Shown piece after piece: positions 1 to 6,918 of a stretch of DNA of 12,407 bases; position 1 is the first letter of the stretch; every line of letters starts with the position of its first letter. A program made the translations under genes and the position numbers. Source of the DNA: Spartobacteria bacterium UBA6821. GTDB lineage: Bacteria; Verrucomicrobiota; Verrucomicrobiia; Chthoniobacterales; UBA6821. Where the stretch lies: contig DKEN01000051.1 in NCBI GenBank assembly GCA_002452515.1, positions 3,442 through 15,848 on the forward strand, read 5' to 3'. The notes under the pieces are model-generated. The model ran no database searches and had not been told where the DNA came from. It was given only the letters and a program-made list of their open reading frames with translations.

Positions 1-49
1 TACCTTGACACGGTAGGGGTCGCAGGTTCGAACCCTGCACCGCGCACCA
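1..49 (+). tRNA. tRNA-Val(GAC), 3' part, cut by window edge
   Basis: This is the 3' part of a tRNA; the 5' part lies outside the window. The T stem (22-26 with 34-38) pairs perfectly around the TTCGAAC loop. The 3' acceptor strand is 39-45, followed by discriminator A46 and an encoded CCA at 47-49. Counting back over a five-base variable loop (17-21) and the 3' anticodon stem (12-16) puts the anticodon loop at 5-11 (TTGACAC). The anticodon is then GAC, which reads valine GUC/GUU codons. Bases 1-4 fit as the rest of the 5' anticodon stem. The gene converges on dxs with only 24 bases between them. The amino acid call rests on the anticodon loop alone. Confidence 0.88.
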
Positions 50-73
50 TTTCGGAAAAAGTGATGGGAAGAG

Positions 74-1993
74 CTAGATCCCAAGTCGCTTCCTTCCGGT
101 CTCCGATTGGTAAGCCGCAAGCACTCGCTCCGCCACGGCCTGTGCCGTCATACCATATTTTTCGCGGAGGATGGGCACCGATCCATGTTCGATGAATTGG
201 TCAGGCCATCCAATGCGTATCAGTGGCGTTGCGATGCCGGCATCGGAGAGATGCTCTGTGACAGCCGAGCCGAAGCCACCTGACACAGCATGATCTTCAA
301 GCGTGCAGAGGACTTTTACCCCCCGTGCAAAGAATTCCAGAGTGCCGGTGTCGAGGGGTTTGATCCATCGGGGATTGATCACTGCAGCCTTGATACCCTT
401 CGTTTCAAGAATCTGTGCGGTCTCCAAAGCGACTTCGCAAAAGTTTCCAAGTCCGAAGAGGGCGACATCGGTGCCATGGCGGAGAACTTCTGACTTGCCG
501 ATTTCCAGCAGGCGGGGTGTTGCCTTTGGGACAGCTCCCGAGCCTGTTCCCCGTGGATAACGAATGGCAATCGGGCCTTCATGGTGATGGGTGATCGTCC
601 AGAGCATATCGGCGAATTCATCTTCATTACGCGCCTGCATCAGGATCATTCCTGGAATGCTGCGCAGGTAGGCGATGTCAAAGAGGCCATGATGGGTCGG
701 ACCGTCGTCTCCCGAGAGTCCGGCACGATCCATGCAGAGTGCGACATTGAGGTTTTGCAGGGCGATGTCATGGATGATCATGTCAAAGGCCCGCTGCATG
801 AAGGTGGAGTAGATCGTAAGGAACGGTTTCATTCCCCGAGTTGCCATCCCGGCAGCGAATAGGGCGGCATGTTCCTCGGCGATACCGACATCGAAAAAGC
901 GATCGGCATGGCGGGTGGCAAACTGTGTGAGTCCCGTGCCGTTGGGCATTGCCGCCGTGATGGCCACGATTTTGCGGTTGTGATCGGCAAAATCAGCAAG
1001 TGTCTTGCCAAAGATCTCCGAGTAGGTGAGGGAGAGGGTGGCAGCGGTCTCGCCTGTTTCCGGCTGATATTTGCCAAGGCCGTGGAATTTGTCCGGTTTG
1101 GCGAGCGCGGGAGCATACCCCTTTCCTTTCTTGGTCAGAATATGAAGAAGAACCGGCTCGTTTAACGTTTTGAGAAATTCAAAGGTGCGGATGAGAAGGG
1201 GGATGTCATGTCCGTCGATCGGGCCGTAATAGCGGAGGCCGAGGTCCTCAAAAATGACGCCGGGAAGGAGGATTTGCTTCACTCCGGATTCAATCTTGTG
1301 GGCCAGGTGGCGGGCTCCCTTTCCGCCAATCCATTCGATGAATTTAGCGGCCTGATCATGCAGATGTGCATAGGCGGGACTAGTCGCGATTCGGTTGAGA
1401 TGCTCTGCAATGGCGCCCGTGTTCTTTGCAATCGACCATTCGTTATCATTGAGCACAACGATAAATTTCTTCGTCGTTTCGGCGACGTTGTTAAGTGCCT
1501 CGAAGCTCACGCCGCAGGTGAAGGCGGCATCGCCGGCAACAGCCACGACATGCTCTTTGCCTTCGTTCATATCGCGGGCCGCAGCCATACCGAGTGCGGC
1601 GGAGAGCGCCGTGCCAGCGTGTCCGGCACCATAGCAGTCGTGCTCGCTCTCGGTGCGAAGAAGGAATCCGTTCAGTCCGCCATGCTGGCGCATTGTTGCA
1701 AGTCGGTCCCTGCGTCCGGTCAGGATTTTATGGATGTACCCCTGATGGCTGACATCAAAGAGGATTTTGTCGGCGGGTGTATTGAAGACCCTGTGGAGGG
1801 CGATGCTCAGCTCCACGACACCAAGATTAGGACCGAGATGGCCACCTGTTTCCGCAAGCGTGCCGATCAATTCCGCCCGGATTTCCTCGGCGAGTTGAGG
1901 GAGGTCTGACTCCTGCAGTTTTTTCAGGTCGGCCGGCCCTTTGATCCGGTCAAGAAAGGGTGAAGCAGGCTTGCTTCCGCAATGGTCACTCAT
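74..1993 (-). CDS. dxs: 1-deoxy-D-xylulose-5-phosphate synthase
   Basis: DXS is a cytoplasmic thiamine-diphosphate enzyme that condenses pyruvate with glyceraldehyde 3-phosphate, the first step of the MEP isoprenoid pathway. The product is 639 aa, slightly longer than E. coli DXS, and aligns end to end. Residues matching the E. coli active site with an offset of +3 are His52, His83 (VSHQGY), Glu373 (IAEEHA), Arg423, Asp430 and His434. The cofactor/Mg motif reads GDAA at 154-157 and LNDNE at 181-185; the usual third residue glycine of GDG is alanine. The C-terminal transketolase-like domain (EDHAVSGGFGSAV near 566-578) is intact. The ATG overlaps the xseB stop codon (ATGA), so the two are translationally coupled. 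It is the last gene of its unit. No hairpin terminator is visible before the convergent tRNA. Confidence 0.97.
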   Translation of the reverse strand: MSDHCGSKPASPFLDRIKGPADLKKLQESDLPQLAEEIRAELIGTLAETGGHLGPNLGVVELSIALHRVFNTPADKILFDVSHQGYIHKILTGRRDRLATMRQHGGLNGFLLRTESEHDCYGAGHAGTALSAALGMAAARDMNEGKEHVVAVAGDAAFTCGVSFEALNNVAETTKKFIVVLNDNEWSIAKNTGAIAEHLNRIATSPAYAHLHDQAAKFIEWIGGKGARHLAHKIESGVKQILLPGVIFEDLGLRYYGPIDGHDIPLLIRTFEFLKTLNEPVLLHILTKKGKGYAPALAKPDKFHGLGKYQPETGETAATLSLTYSEIFGKTLADFADHNRKIVAITAAMPNGTGLTQFATRHADRFFDVGIAEEHAALFAAGMATRGMKPFLTIYSTFMQRAFDMIIHDIALQNLNVALCMDRAGLSGDDGPTHHGLFDIAYLRSIPGMILMQARNEDEFADMLWTITHHHEGPIAIRYPRGTGSGAVPKATPRLLEIGKSEVLRHGTDVALFGLGNFCEVALETAQILETKGIKAAVINPRWIKPLDTGTLEFFARGVKVLCTLEDHAVSGGFGSAVTEHLSDAGIATPLIRIGWPDQFIEHGSVPILREKYGMTAQAVAERVLAAYQSETGRKRLGI

Positions 1994-2241
1994 GCTTCCG
2001 GAAATGGTTCCAGGGTGATTTCTCCACGTCCGGTGCGAGTGATGATCTGGATGCGTTTTTCCGCCTCGTTGAGTTTTTCCCGGCAGGTCTTCAGCAGTTC
2101 CATCCCTTCCTCATAGCGTTCGATGAGGGTCTCGAGCGGCGGTGGAGTTTGCTCGATTTCATTCACGATCGTTTCAAGCCGCGCCAGTGATGACTCAATG
2201 GAGTCGGCTTGGGGGGTGGATTTTTTGGAGGCTTCTGACAT
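1990..2241 (-). CDS. xseB: Exodeoxyribonuclease VII small subunit
   Basis: XseB is the small subunit of exonuclease VII, which binds the large subunit XseA to degrade single-stranded DNA from either end. The 83-aa product is a normal length. It shows the family pattern of an N-terminal segment with SLARLETIVNEIE (about 18-30), then LETLIERYEEGMELLKTC and a KLNEAEKRIQII helix, which together form a helical hairpin. The stop overlaps the dxs start by four bases, and the upstream membrane protein ends 12 bases before this start. xseB also precedes dxs in E. coli, but there ispA lies between them; here ispA is absent. xseA is not in the window. Confidence 0.93.
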   Translation of the reverse strand: MSEASKKSTPQADSIESSLARLETIVNEIEQTPPPLETLIERYEEGMELLKTCREKLNEAEKRIQIITRTGRGEITLEPFPEA

Positions 2242-2253
2242 GGCCTTTTATTC

Positions 2254-3957
2254 TTATTTTCTGGTCCAGCGTTCGGAGTCAGAGTAAAGGATGCACTCGC
2301 CGTCAATGGGAAGTGGAGTGAATTTTTTAAGCAGGAAGTCATCCAGATTCACCGTGCGCATGATGACGGGGCCCCAGTCCTTGTAGGGCCCTTTGACGAG
2401 ATCGACAAAAGGCTGCTGGCCTGAGATGGGCGTGAGGTAGAGTCCTGTGATGGAAGGGCCGAGGGTTCCGTAATCTGAAATTTCATTGAAGGCATGAATA
2501 GTCTCGGGGAGGAGAAGGCACTTGCGATCGGCATACCAGGCCACGGCCCACGGCATATCTGAACTAAGGATTTCATTGGGTTCAAACCATTTGCCTAAAA
2601 TGGCGATGAAGGGAGGGACATAGGGGGGCCACTGAATTCTGGCCTGCTGACCCGCTAATAATGTCAGGAGCATCGGGGTGCCTGAGATCAGGAAAATTGA
2701 GGCAATAAACAGCATCCGCCAAGCGGCGTAGCTAAAATTGAGTCGGTTCCAGAGCACGAGCAGAAATGCTGTTCCGTAGATGACAAAAACAGGCAGGAAG
2801 ATGAGATGAAGCTGATTTCCCGAGATGGCTCCTTTCACGCCAAAGAGCGCCATGCCGATGGTCATTCCGAACCACATCAGCAGGATGATCCAGCGCCAGA
2901 GTGAGGCCAGAGGGCTGCGGAAGGCGTGCATGATCGAGGGCAGAAAGAAGATGGCGGCCAGATTGAGACCCAGATATTCCCAAAGGTGGGCACCCTGATC
3001 GATGAAACTGGTCTTGAACTTCGTGGCGATGCCACCGCCGAGAGCCAGTCCTGTATTGGCACCACGCATTACATCACTCTCCGTGATTCCGGCTCCGGCG
3101 AGAGCGACATAACTGGTGAGTCCGAGGGGATTGTGGCAGACCGCGATGTTATGAATGATCCAGGGAGAAACGGTTAGCAGGTAGACGCCGATGGTGAGAA
3201 GAAACGAACTGATGCGTGCATGGAAACCCAGCAGAATGAAGGCCAGATAACCCGGCATCAGGAAGGCGGTGACGCCGTGAGCCAGTGACATGAGTCCGAG
3301 TCCCACGGCCGTAAGGCAGAGCCAGATAAAAGTTACGAGTCCGTTTTCCTCTTGGTCCTCGGATTCTTTAGACTTGAGGGCGCAGAGAGTGACCAGTCCA
3401 AAGAGCAGAATGAGAAGTAGCTGAGGAAGTCCAGAGAGGGCATACTGCCACATCAGGTCGGTGAGCAGCAGGAGTCCCGCAGCGATGAGCGCAACGGTTT
3501 CATCGAAGATCTTCAGGGCCACGCGGTACCAGATAAAGACCCCTGCGAAGAGCAGGATGAGTCCAAGGACGGCAATGGCGCGATCACCCATCCCAAGGGT
3601 TTCGGTCGGAGGCATCTGGAGCCGGTTTTTGACGGGAAGGAGTGCGATCGCCTCAACAAGTGGGTTGAGAGGTGCATTATAAAATTCAGGAAAATTGAGT
3701 TGGTCTGTCGGCTTGCCGATGTCACTCAGCACGCGGATTGCCAGCGGGCGGATATAGCGTGTACTGAATCCCTCCTTGGAGATCAGAGACCGGGCAATCT
3801 GGGCCTGATCCATGGCGGACTCATTGGCAAGCCCCCTGAATTGAACCATGAAATAGAGCAGTGTCACGCCGGACAGGATTGCGAGGGACATGCCGATCTT
3901 GAGAAACTTTGCGGAGGTTCCCGAGTCGATATCGCGGAGGGTTTCCTGGAATGCCAT
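2254..3957 (-). CDS. Polytopic membrane protein, GT39/ArnT-like (GT-C fold) glycosyltransferase candidate
   Basis: This 567-aa protein has about eleven hydrophobic segments (near 20-40, 126-145, 151-168, 177-194, 209-228, 229-246, 250-270, 329-345, 353-373, 380-402 and 411-435) and a mostly soluble C-terminal part from about 440. After the first segment the loop contains AMDQAQIARSL (48-58) and, further on, FYNAPLNPLVEA (92-103). That layout, an acidic residue just after TM1 followed by an aromatic-Pro-Leu-Pro stretch, resembles PMT/ArnT-type enzymes that move sugars from polyprenyl-phosphate donors outside the inner membrane. Asp50 would be the candidate catalytic acid. Donor and acceptor cannot be told from sequence. 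It sits between the sigma-54 regulator (16-base gap) and xseB (12-base gap), so it is probably cotranscribed with them. The family call is inference; an uncharacterised membrane protein is the alternative. Confidence 0.6.
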   Translation of the reverse strand: MAFQETLRDIDSGTSAKFLKIGMSLAILSGVTLLYFMVQFRGLANESAMDQAQIARSLISKEGFSTRYIRPLAIRVLSDIGKPTDQLNFPEFYNAPLNPLVEAIALLPVKNRLQMPPTETLGMGDRAIAVLGLILLFAGVFIWYRVALKIFDETVALIAAGLLLLTDLMWQYALSGLPQLLLILLFGLVTLCALKSKESEDQEENGLVTFIWLCLTAVGLGLMSLAHGVTAFLMPGYLAFILLGFHARISSFLLTIGVYLLTVSPWIIHNIAVCHNPLGLTSYVALAGAGITESDVMRGANTGLALGGGIATKFKTSFIDQGAHLWEYLGLNLAAIFFLPSIMHAFRSPLASLWRWIILLMWFGMTIGMALFGVKGAISGNQLHLIFLPVFVIYGTAFLLVLWNRLNFSYAAWRMLFIASIFLISGTPMLLTLLAGQQARIQWPPYVPPFIAILGKWFEPNEILSSDMPWAVAWYADRKCLLLPETIHAFNEISDYGTLGPSITGLYLTPISGQQPFVDLVKGPYKDWGPVIMRTVNLDDFLLKKFTPLPIDGECILYSDSERWTRK

Positions 3958-3973
3958 AGGTGATCTGGTCTGT

Positions 3974-5323
3974 TTAGTGGGAGTGCTTTAAAATTCCTAG
4001 CTGGGAGAGGTGACGATGCAGTGTGCGGCGGCTGATGCCGAGCTTTTTTGCCGCCAGGGTTCTGTTCTCTCCGGTCTCTGCAAGGGCCTTGCGGATGAGG
4101 GAGACCTCGACTTCGGCCAGGTTGAGTGAATCCGGCGGCAGGACCCCAGTACGGGAGGAGAGGAGCGCGGCGGGCAGATCGGTGATGTTCAGTTCCTCTC
4201 CAGTTCCCAAAACGACGGCGTGTTCTACGGCGGCCTTGAGTTCACGGATGTTTCCCGGCCACGGATAAGCTGTCAGCGCCGCCATGGCCTCGGGGGAAAA
4301 GTGGCGGGAAGGTTTTCCGTGTTCCTTGCCCATTTCCTTCAGGAAGGCGCTGGTGAGCAGCGGAATATCCTCCGGATGCTCCCGGAGCGGAGGCATTTGA
4401 AGTGGCACCACATGAAGACGATAATAGAGATCTTCCCTGAAAGTTCCCTCCGCAACCATGGCGGCCAGATCCCTGTTGGTCGCGGCGATGAGACGCACGT
4501 CGGTGAAAAATGTCTGATTGCCGCCGACTCGCTCGAAGGTCTTTTCGCCCAGAACACGGAGGATCTTCACCTGCACCATGGGATCAATTTCCCCGATTTC
4601 ATCCAGGAAGAGCGTGCCTCCGGAGGCCTGTTCAAAACGACCGATTCTCCGTTCTGCCGCTCCCGTAAAGGCCCCTTTCTCATGGCCGAAAAGTTCGCTT
4701 TCGAGCAACTGAGGAGAAAGTGCCGCGCAATGCACGGCGATGAAGGGCTTCTCGGAACGAGTGCTCAAGGCGTGGATCGCCTTGGCGGCCACCTCCTTCC
4801 CTGTTCCGCTTTCTCCCTGAATCAGGACGGTCGCCTTGCTCGGAGCAACTTGACGGATCACCTCGAAGACCCGCTCCATCACGGGTGAACGCCCTATCAT
4901 TTTGTCGGGAGCGCGAGTCTGGATGACCTCACGACGGAGTTCAACATTCTCGGCCTGCATGGCCCGTTCCCGCAGCGCGCGGCGCACAAGCATCTCCAGA
5001 CGGTCGAGATTCACCGGTTTGGTGACAAAATCGTATGCGCCACGCCTCATCGCCTCGACGGCCGTATCCACCGAACCGTAGGCGGTCATCATGATGCAAA
5101 TCGGAGGGGCGGGGAGCTTTAAGATCTTTTCCATCAGCGCCATTCCATCCTCGGTGCCGAGTTTCAGATCCGTAATGACGATATCGGCAGGATCAGCATC
5201 CAAGACGGCCAAGGCTCCTGCCCCATCAGAAGCCACAGTGACCTCGTACTGATCCTCAAAGGCCGTGCGCAGCCCGTCGCGGGTATGCTTCTCGTCATCA
5301 ACAATGAGCAGGGTCTTTTTCAT
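3974..5323 (-). CDS. NtrC-family sigma-54-dependent response regulator
   Basis: This 449-aa protein has the full three-domain layout. The receiver domain (1-120) has the acidic pocket Asp9/Asp10, phosphoacceptor Asp52 (TDLKLG), Thr80 and Lys102. The AAA+ domain (about 142-385) has Walker A GESGTGKE (170-177), the sigma-54-contacting GAFTGA loop (217-222), Walker B FLDEIGEI (Asp241/Glu242), the arginine-finger region FREDLYYRL (295-303) and WPGNIREL (355-362). The Fis-type HTH (about 417-442) has NRTLAAKKLGISRRTLHRHL. All key residues are present, so it should be phosphorylation-controlled and able to drive sigma-54 promoter opening. No partner histidine kinase is in the window. It opens the unit leading to xseB and dxs, behind a terminator and a palindrome. 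No Shine-Dalgarno sequence is visible before the ATG. Its targets are unknown. Confidence 0.95.
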   Translation of the reverse strand: MKKTLLIVDDEKHTRDGLRTAFEDQYEVTVASDGAGALAVLDADPADIVITDLKLGTEDGMALMEKILKLPAPPICIMMTAYGSVDTAVEAMRRGAYDFVTKPVNLDRLEMLVRRALRERAMQAENVELRREVIQTRAPDKMIGRSPVMERVFEVIRQVAPSKATVLIQGESGTGKEVAAKAIHALSTRSEKPFIAVHCAALSPQLLESELFGHEKGAFTGAAERRIGRFEQASGGTLFLDEIGEIDPMVQVKILRVLGEKTFERVGGNQTFFTDVRLIAATNRDLAAMVAEGTFREDLYYRLHVVPLQMPPLREHPEDIPLLTSAFLKEMGKEHGKPSRHFSPEAMAALTAYPWPGNIRELKAAVEHAVVLGTGEELNITDLPAALLSSRTGVLPPDSLNLAEVEVSLIRKALAETGENRTLAAKKLGISRRTLHRHLSQLGILKHSH

Positions 5324-5330
5324 TTAGGAT

Positions 5331-5345
5331 GAGCCATTATGGCTC
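5331..5345 (-). promoter_or_regulatory. Palindrome in the leader of the sigma-54 regulator gene
   Basis: GAGCCAT and ATGGCTC flank one central base, seven bases upstream of the regulator ATG. It could be an operator-like dyad, for example for autoregulation, or an RNA hairpin next to the start codon. It also shares GAGC/GCTC bases with the adjacent terminator hairpin, so alternative pairing is possible. The structure is seen; its role is a guess. Confidence 0.4.
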
Positions 5346-5366
5346 AAAATTGCTCTTTAGAGCAAT
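5346..5366 (-). terminator. Intrinsic terminator after the rpsU / SDR unit
   Basis: On the minus strand ATTGCTCT and AGAGCAAT form an 8-bp stem around a two-base centre (5349-5366), immediately followed by a short T run (5346-5348, TTT). It lies 24 bases after the stop of the SDR gene and before the sigma-54 regulator, which is where a unit boundary is expected. The stem is AT-rich and the T run short, so termination may be partial. Confidence 0.65.
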
Positions 5367-5390
5367 CTTTACTCACTCTTCGTGGCTTTA

Positions 5391-6254
5391 CTAGAGAGCG
5401 GCTACCAATTCTGGCAGCGCCTCCCGATAAGAAGGATAGTCGGGAGTCCAGCCGAGTGATCGTAGTTTTTCATTGCTGATCCGCTTGGAGGTGATCCCCC
5501 GTTTCCGAAATTCCGATGACGCCCCCTCTGGGGGTAACGGGCGCTGGAGAAAATCCGCCATCCAGCCGTACAACTCGCGCTGACTGACAGGTGTGTCGTC
5601 AGTAACGTTGTAGATCCCAGCGGGTACAGAGGAGTCGGCAAGGCGCAATAGGGCGCTTGCCCCGTCATGGCGATGAATCTGATTCAGCCAGCGTCTTCCT
5701 CCCTCTTCGATAACGGCTTCACCCGAAAGAAATTTTCGCAGAAGCATGGAACGTCCCGGACCGTAAATTCCCGTCAGGCGCGCGACGATCCCTCCGTAGT
5801 GCAGGGCAAGTTCTTCCGCCTCAAGCAGGACGCGGGCTGTGTCGCGTTCGGGGAGCGTGGGGGATTCCTCCGTGATCCAGGAACCATCATTCTGCCCATA
5901 GACAGAAGTGCTGCTGACAAAGATCAGGCGCTGTGGCTTCCACGCGGAGAGCACCCGGCGCAGCCCGTCACGATAGATGGCAGCATAGTCGGCGGCAGTG
6001 CCTCCTCCGGAACTCACCGCATAGAGGACGAGCGGCACCCCTTCCAGTCTGGGGCGGAGTGCGGCAACGGAAGTGTCGCTGGTGACATCGCAGAGGGCGG
6101 TTTCAAAAGCCCGTCCCGAGAGCTTGCTGCGGGATTCCGCGGTGCGTACCAACCCAAGGACTCTTTCGCCTTGGGCGGAAAACAAATCGGCTGCAGCTTC
6201 CCCGAGGAAACCACAGCCGATGATGAGAACTTCAGGATTCACTCCGGTGCCCAT
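5391..6254 (-). CDS. NAD(P)-dependent SDR / epimerase-like protein (YeeZ-like)
   Basis: This 287-aa protein has an extended-SDR Rossmann fold. The nucleotide-binding GCGFLG is at 13-18, the beta-strand motif IFVSSTSVYG at 111-120, a TGIYGPGR loop at 161-168, and a GIYNVTDD strand near 213-220, as in NAD-dependent epimerase/dehydratases. Ser114/Ser115 and Tyr119 are in place. The downstream position that usually supplies the YxxxK lysine reads ARVLLEAEE (140-148), so the canonical Tyr-Lys pair is missing, as in YeeZ-like members of this family; the substrate is unknown. It starts 29 bases after rpsU and is probably cotranscribed with it. No Shine-Dalgarno sequence precedes the ATG; a GTG three codons in is an alternative start that keeps the whole fold. 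Confidence 0.82.
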   Translation of the reverse strand: MGTGVNPEVLIIGCGFLGEAAADLFSAQGERVLGLVRTAESRSKLSGRAFETALCDVTSDTSVAALRPRLEGVPLVLYAVSSGGGTAADYAAIYRDGLRRVLSAWKPQRLIFVSSTSVYGQNDGSWITEESPTLPERDTARVLLEAEELALHYGGIVARLTGIYGPGRSMLLRKFLSGEAVIEEGGRRWLNQIHRHDGASALLRLADSSVPAGIYNVTDDTPVSQRELYGWMADFLQRPLPPEGASSEFRKRGITSKRISNEKLRSLGWTPDYPSYREALPELVAAL

Positions 6255-6283
6255 GCTGAGATGGAGGGAGCGGAAAACAGGAG

Positions 6284-6484
6284 TTATTGGCTAAGGACGA
6301 AACGGATCTTGGCCTTGGCACGCTTGGCGTTGGCCTTGGCCTTGCGCTTGGTGCGCTGGGTCGGCGTCTCGAAGGCACGCAGCCTCCTGACCTCGTCGAG
6401 GATTCCCTCGGTGTCGAGTTTGCTCTTGAGGCGCTTGAGAGCGCGATCGATTGGTTCGCCCTTACGGACTATAACTTCCGGCAT
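6284..6484 (-). CDS. rpsU: 30S ribosomal protein bS21
   Basis: bS21 is a small basic protein of the 30S platform, near the 3' end of 16S rRNA where mRNA Shine-Dalgarno pairing occurs. The 66-aa product begins MPEVIVRKGEPIDRALKRLK and ends in a very Lys/Arg/Ala-rich tail (KRKAKANAKRAKAKIRF, about 46-62), as in the family. The frame continues upstream, but this ATG is chosen because the bS21 fold starts here and an AGGTGA lies at a good distance before it. The tail is encoded by G/T-rich near-repeats on the plus strand at about 6305-6360. It follows a 487-base region with no intact gene and is followed by the SDR gene. Confidence 0.95.
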   Translation of the reverse strand: MPEVIVRKGEPIDRALKRLKSKLDTEGILDEVRRLRAFETPTQRTKRKAKANAKRAKAKIRFVLSQ

Positions 6485-6491
6485 ATAAAAT

Positions 6492-6497
6492 TCACCT
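6492..6497 (-). promoter_or_regulatory. Shine-Dalgarno sequence of rpsU
   Basis: AGGTGA lies seven bases before the rpsU ATG. It is complementary over six bases to the usual bacterial 16S rRNA 3' tail (UCACCU). It fixes the rpsU start and is the only such match I find before any gene in this window. Confidence 0.7.
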
Positions 6498-6559
6498 GCT
6501 TTCTTTTGTGGGAGGTGGAGACTCTCCCAGAACGGACGATGGGTCAAGCTTTGGTTCGA

Positions 6560-6574
6560 GGGGCAAAAAGCCCC
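6560..6574. other. Small GC hairpin upstream of rpsU
   Basis: GGGGC and GCCCC form a perfect 5-bp stem around a five-base homopolymer loop (A on plus, T on minus), 75 bases upstream of the rpsU start. It could end transcription coming from the toxin remnant or be part of the rpsU leader. There is no T run after it on the minus strand. Confidence 0.3.
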
Positions 6575-6637
6575 ATGGCATCTACCAGATCGACCAAGGA
6601 GGCGGGATTCGCGCGTTCAGCCAAGGTGATACACCGT

Positions 6638-6840
6638 TTATTTTGCGTAATGATAGCAGAGTTGCGCAATCTCCAGAGTCTCTCCAGCAATGCGGTATAC
6701 CATGCGATGCTCGTCTGTGATTCGCCGGGACCAAAAACCCGTAAGTGCATGCTTCAGTGGTCCCAGTTCCCAAACCCCTCGTAAGGGCTGCGCATGGTAT
6801 CTAGATGAAGAGCAAGGCGTGAGAGTGAAGCCGTATAAAA
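6638..6840 (-). pseudogene. Frameshifted remnant of a YoeB/Txe-family toxin
   Basis: YoeB toxins are ribosome-dependent mRNA endonucleases. The 3' part reads in one frame as PLKHALTGFWSRRI followed by TDEHRMVYRI, AGETLEIAQL and CYHYAK, ending at the TAA at 6638-6640. This closely matches the C-terminal half of E. coli YoeB, keeping the active-site Arg of EHR and the His-Tyr of YHY. Just upstream the matching segment MRSPYEGFGNW (6795 down to about 6763) is in another frame and stops at 6754-6756. One base appears lost near 6759-6764, where GGGACC stands for an expected GGGAACC. The lost codon is the position of the conserved active-site Glu (Glu46 in E. coli). The frame upstream of MRSPYEG (to about 6840) aligns poorly and has no plausible start. 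No YefM-type antitoxin is visible. A sequencing error could explain the frameshift but not the missing antitoxin. Confidence 0.78.
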
Positions 6841-6899
6841 TCGAAATAGCCGGTTGCTAGGGCGCAGGTATTTTGATGTCGGGCAAGAAGGAGATCCGA

Positions 6900-6918
6900 G
6901 CAGTATATCCTATACTGC
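6900..6918. promoter_or_regulatory. Perfect 8-bp palindrome (operator-like or hairpin)
   Basis: GCAGTATA and TATACTGC are separated by three bases. The AT-rich centre reads TATAGGATATAC on the minus strand. It lies upstream of the toxin remnant on the same strand and could be the operator/promoter left from a lost antitoxin-toxin operon. Equally it could be the second of two hairpins ending the ptsH unit. Confidence 0.4.

Noticed and set aside
1..73. Possible integration (att) site at the tRNA 3' end
   Set aside because: No repeat of the tRNA 3' end elsewhere in the window and no integrase; dxs follows directly.
1208..1909. Plus-strand 233-codon ORF
   Set aside because: Lies wholly antisense to dxs, whose translation is conserved end to end; the antisense product has no recognisable motif.
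4220..4888. Plus-strand 222-codon ORF
   Set aside because: Antisense to the AAA+ domain of the sigma-54 regulator, which is fully conserved.
6305..6360. TTGGC-rich near-repeats on the plus strand as a possible regulatory array
   Set aside because: They are explained by the Lys/Arg/Ala-rich tail of bS21 in the coding strand.
5667..6488. Plus-strand 273-codon ORF
   Set aside because: Spans the antisense of two real genes (SDR and rpsU) and has no recognisable domain.
6485..6547. Longer N-terminus for rpsU (21 extra residues)
   Set aside because: bS21 starts at MPEVIV and the AGGTGA site fits that ATG; the extension is not conserved-looking.
6544..6773. Minus-strand ORFs of 68 and 63 codons in the rpsU-ptsH gap
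   Set aside because: They are out-of-frame readings of the YoeB-like remnant; only the third frame gives the conserved toxin sequence.
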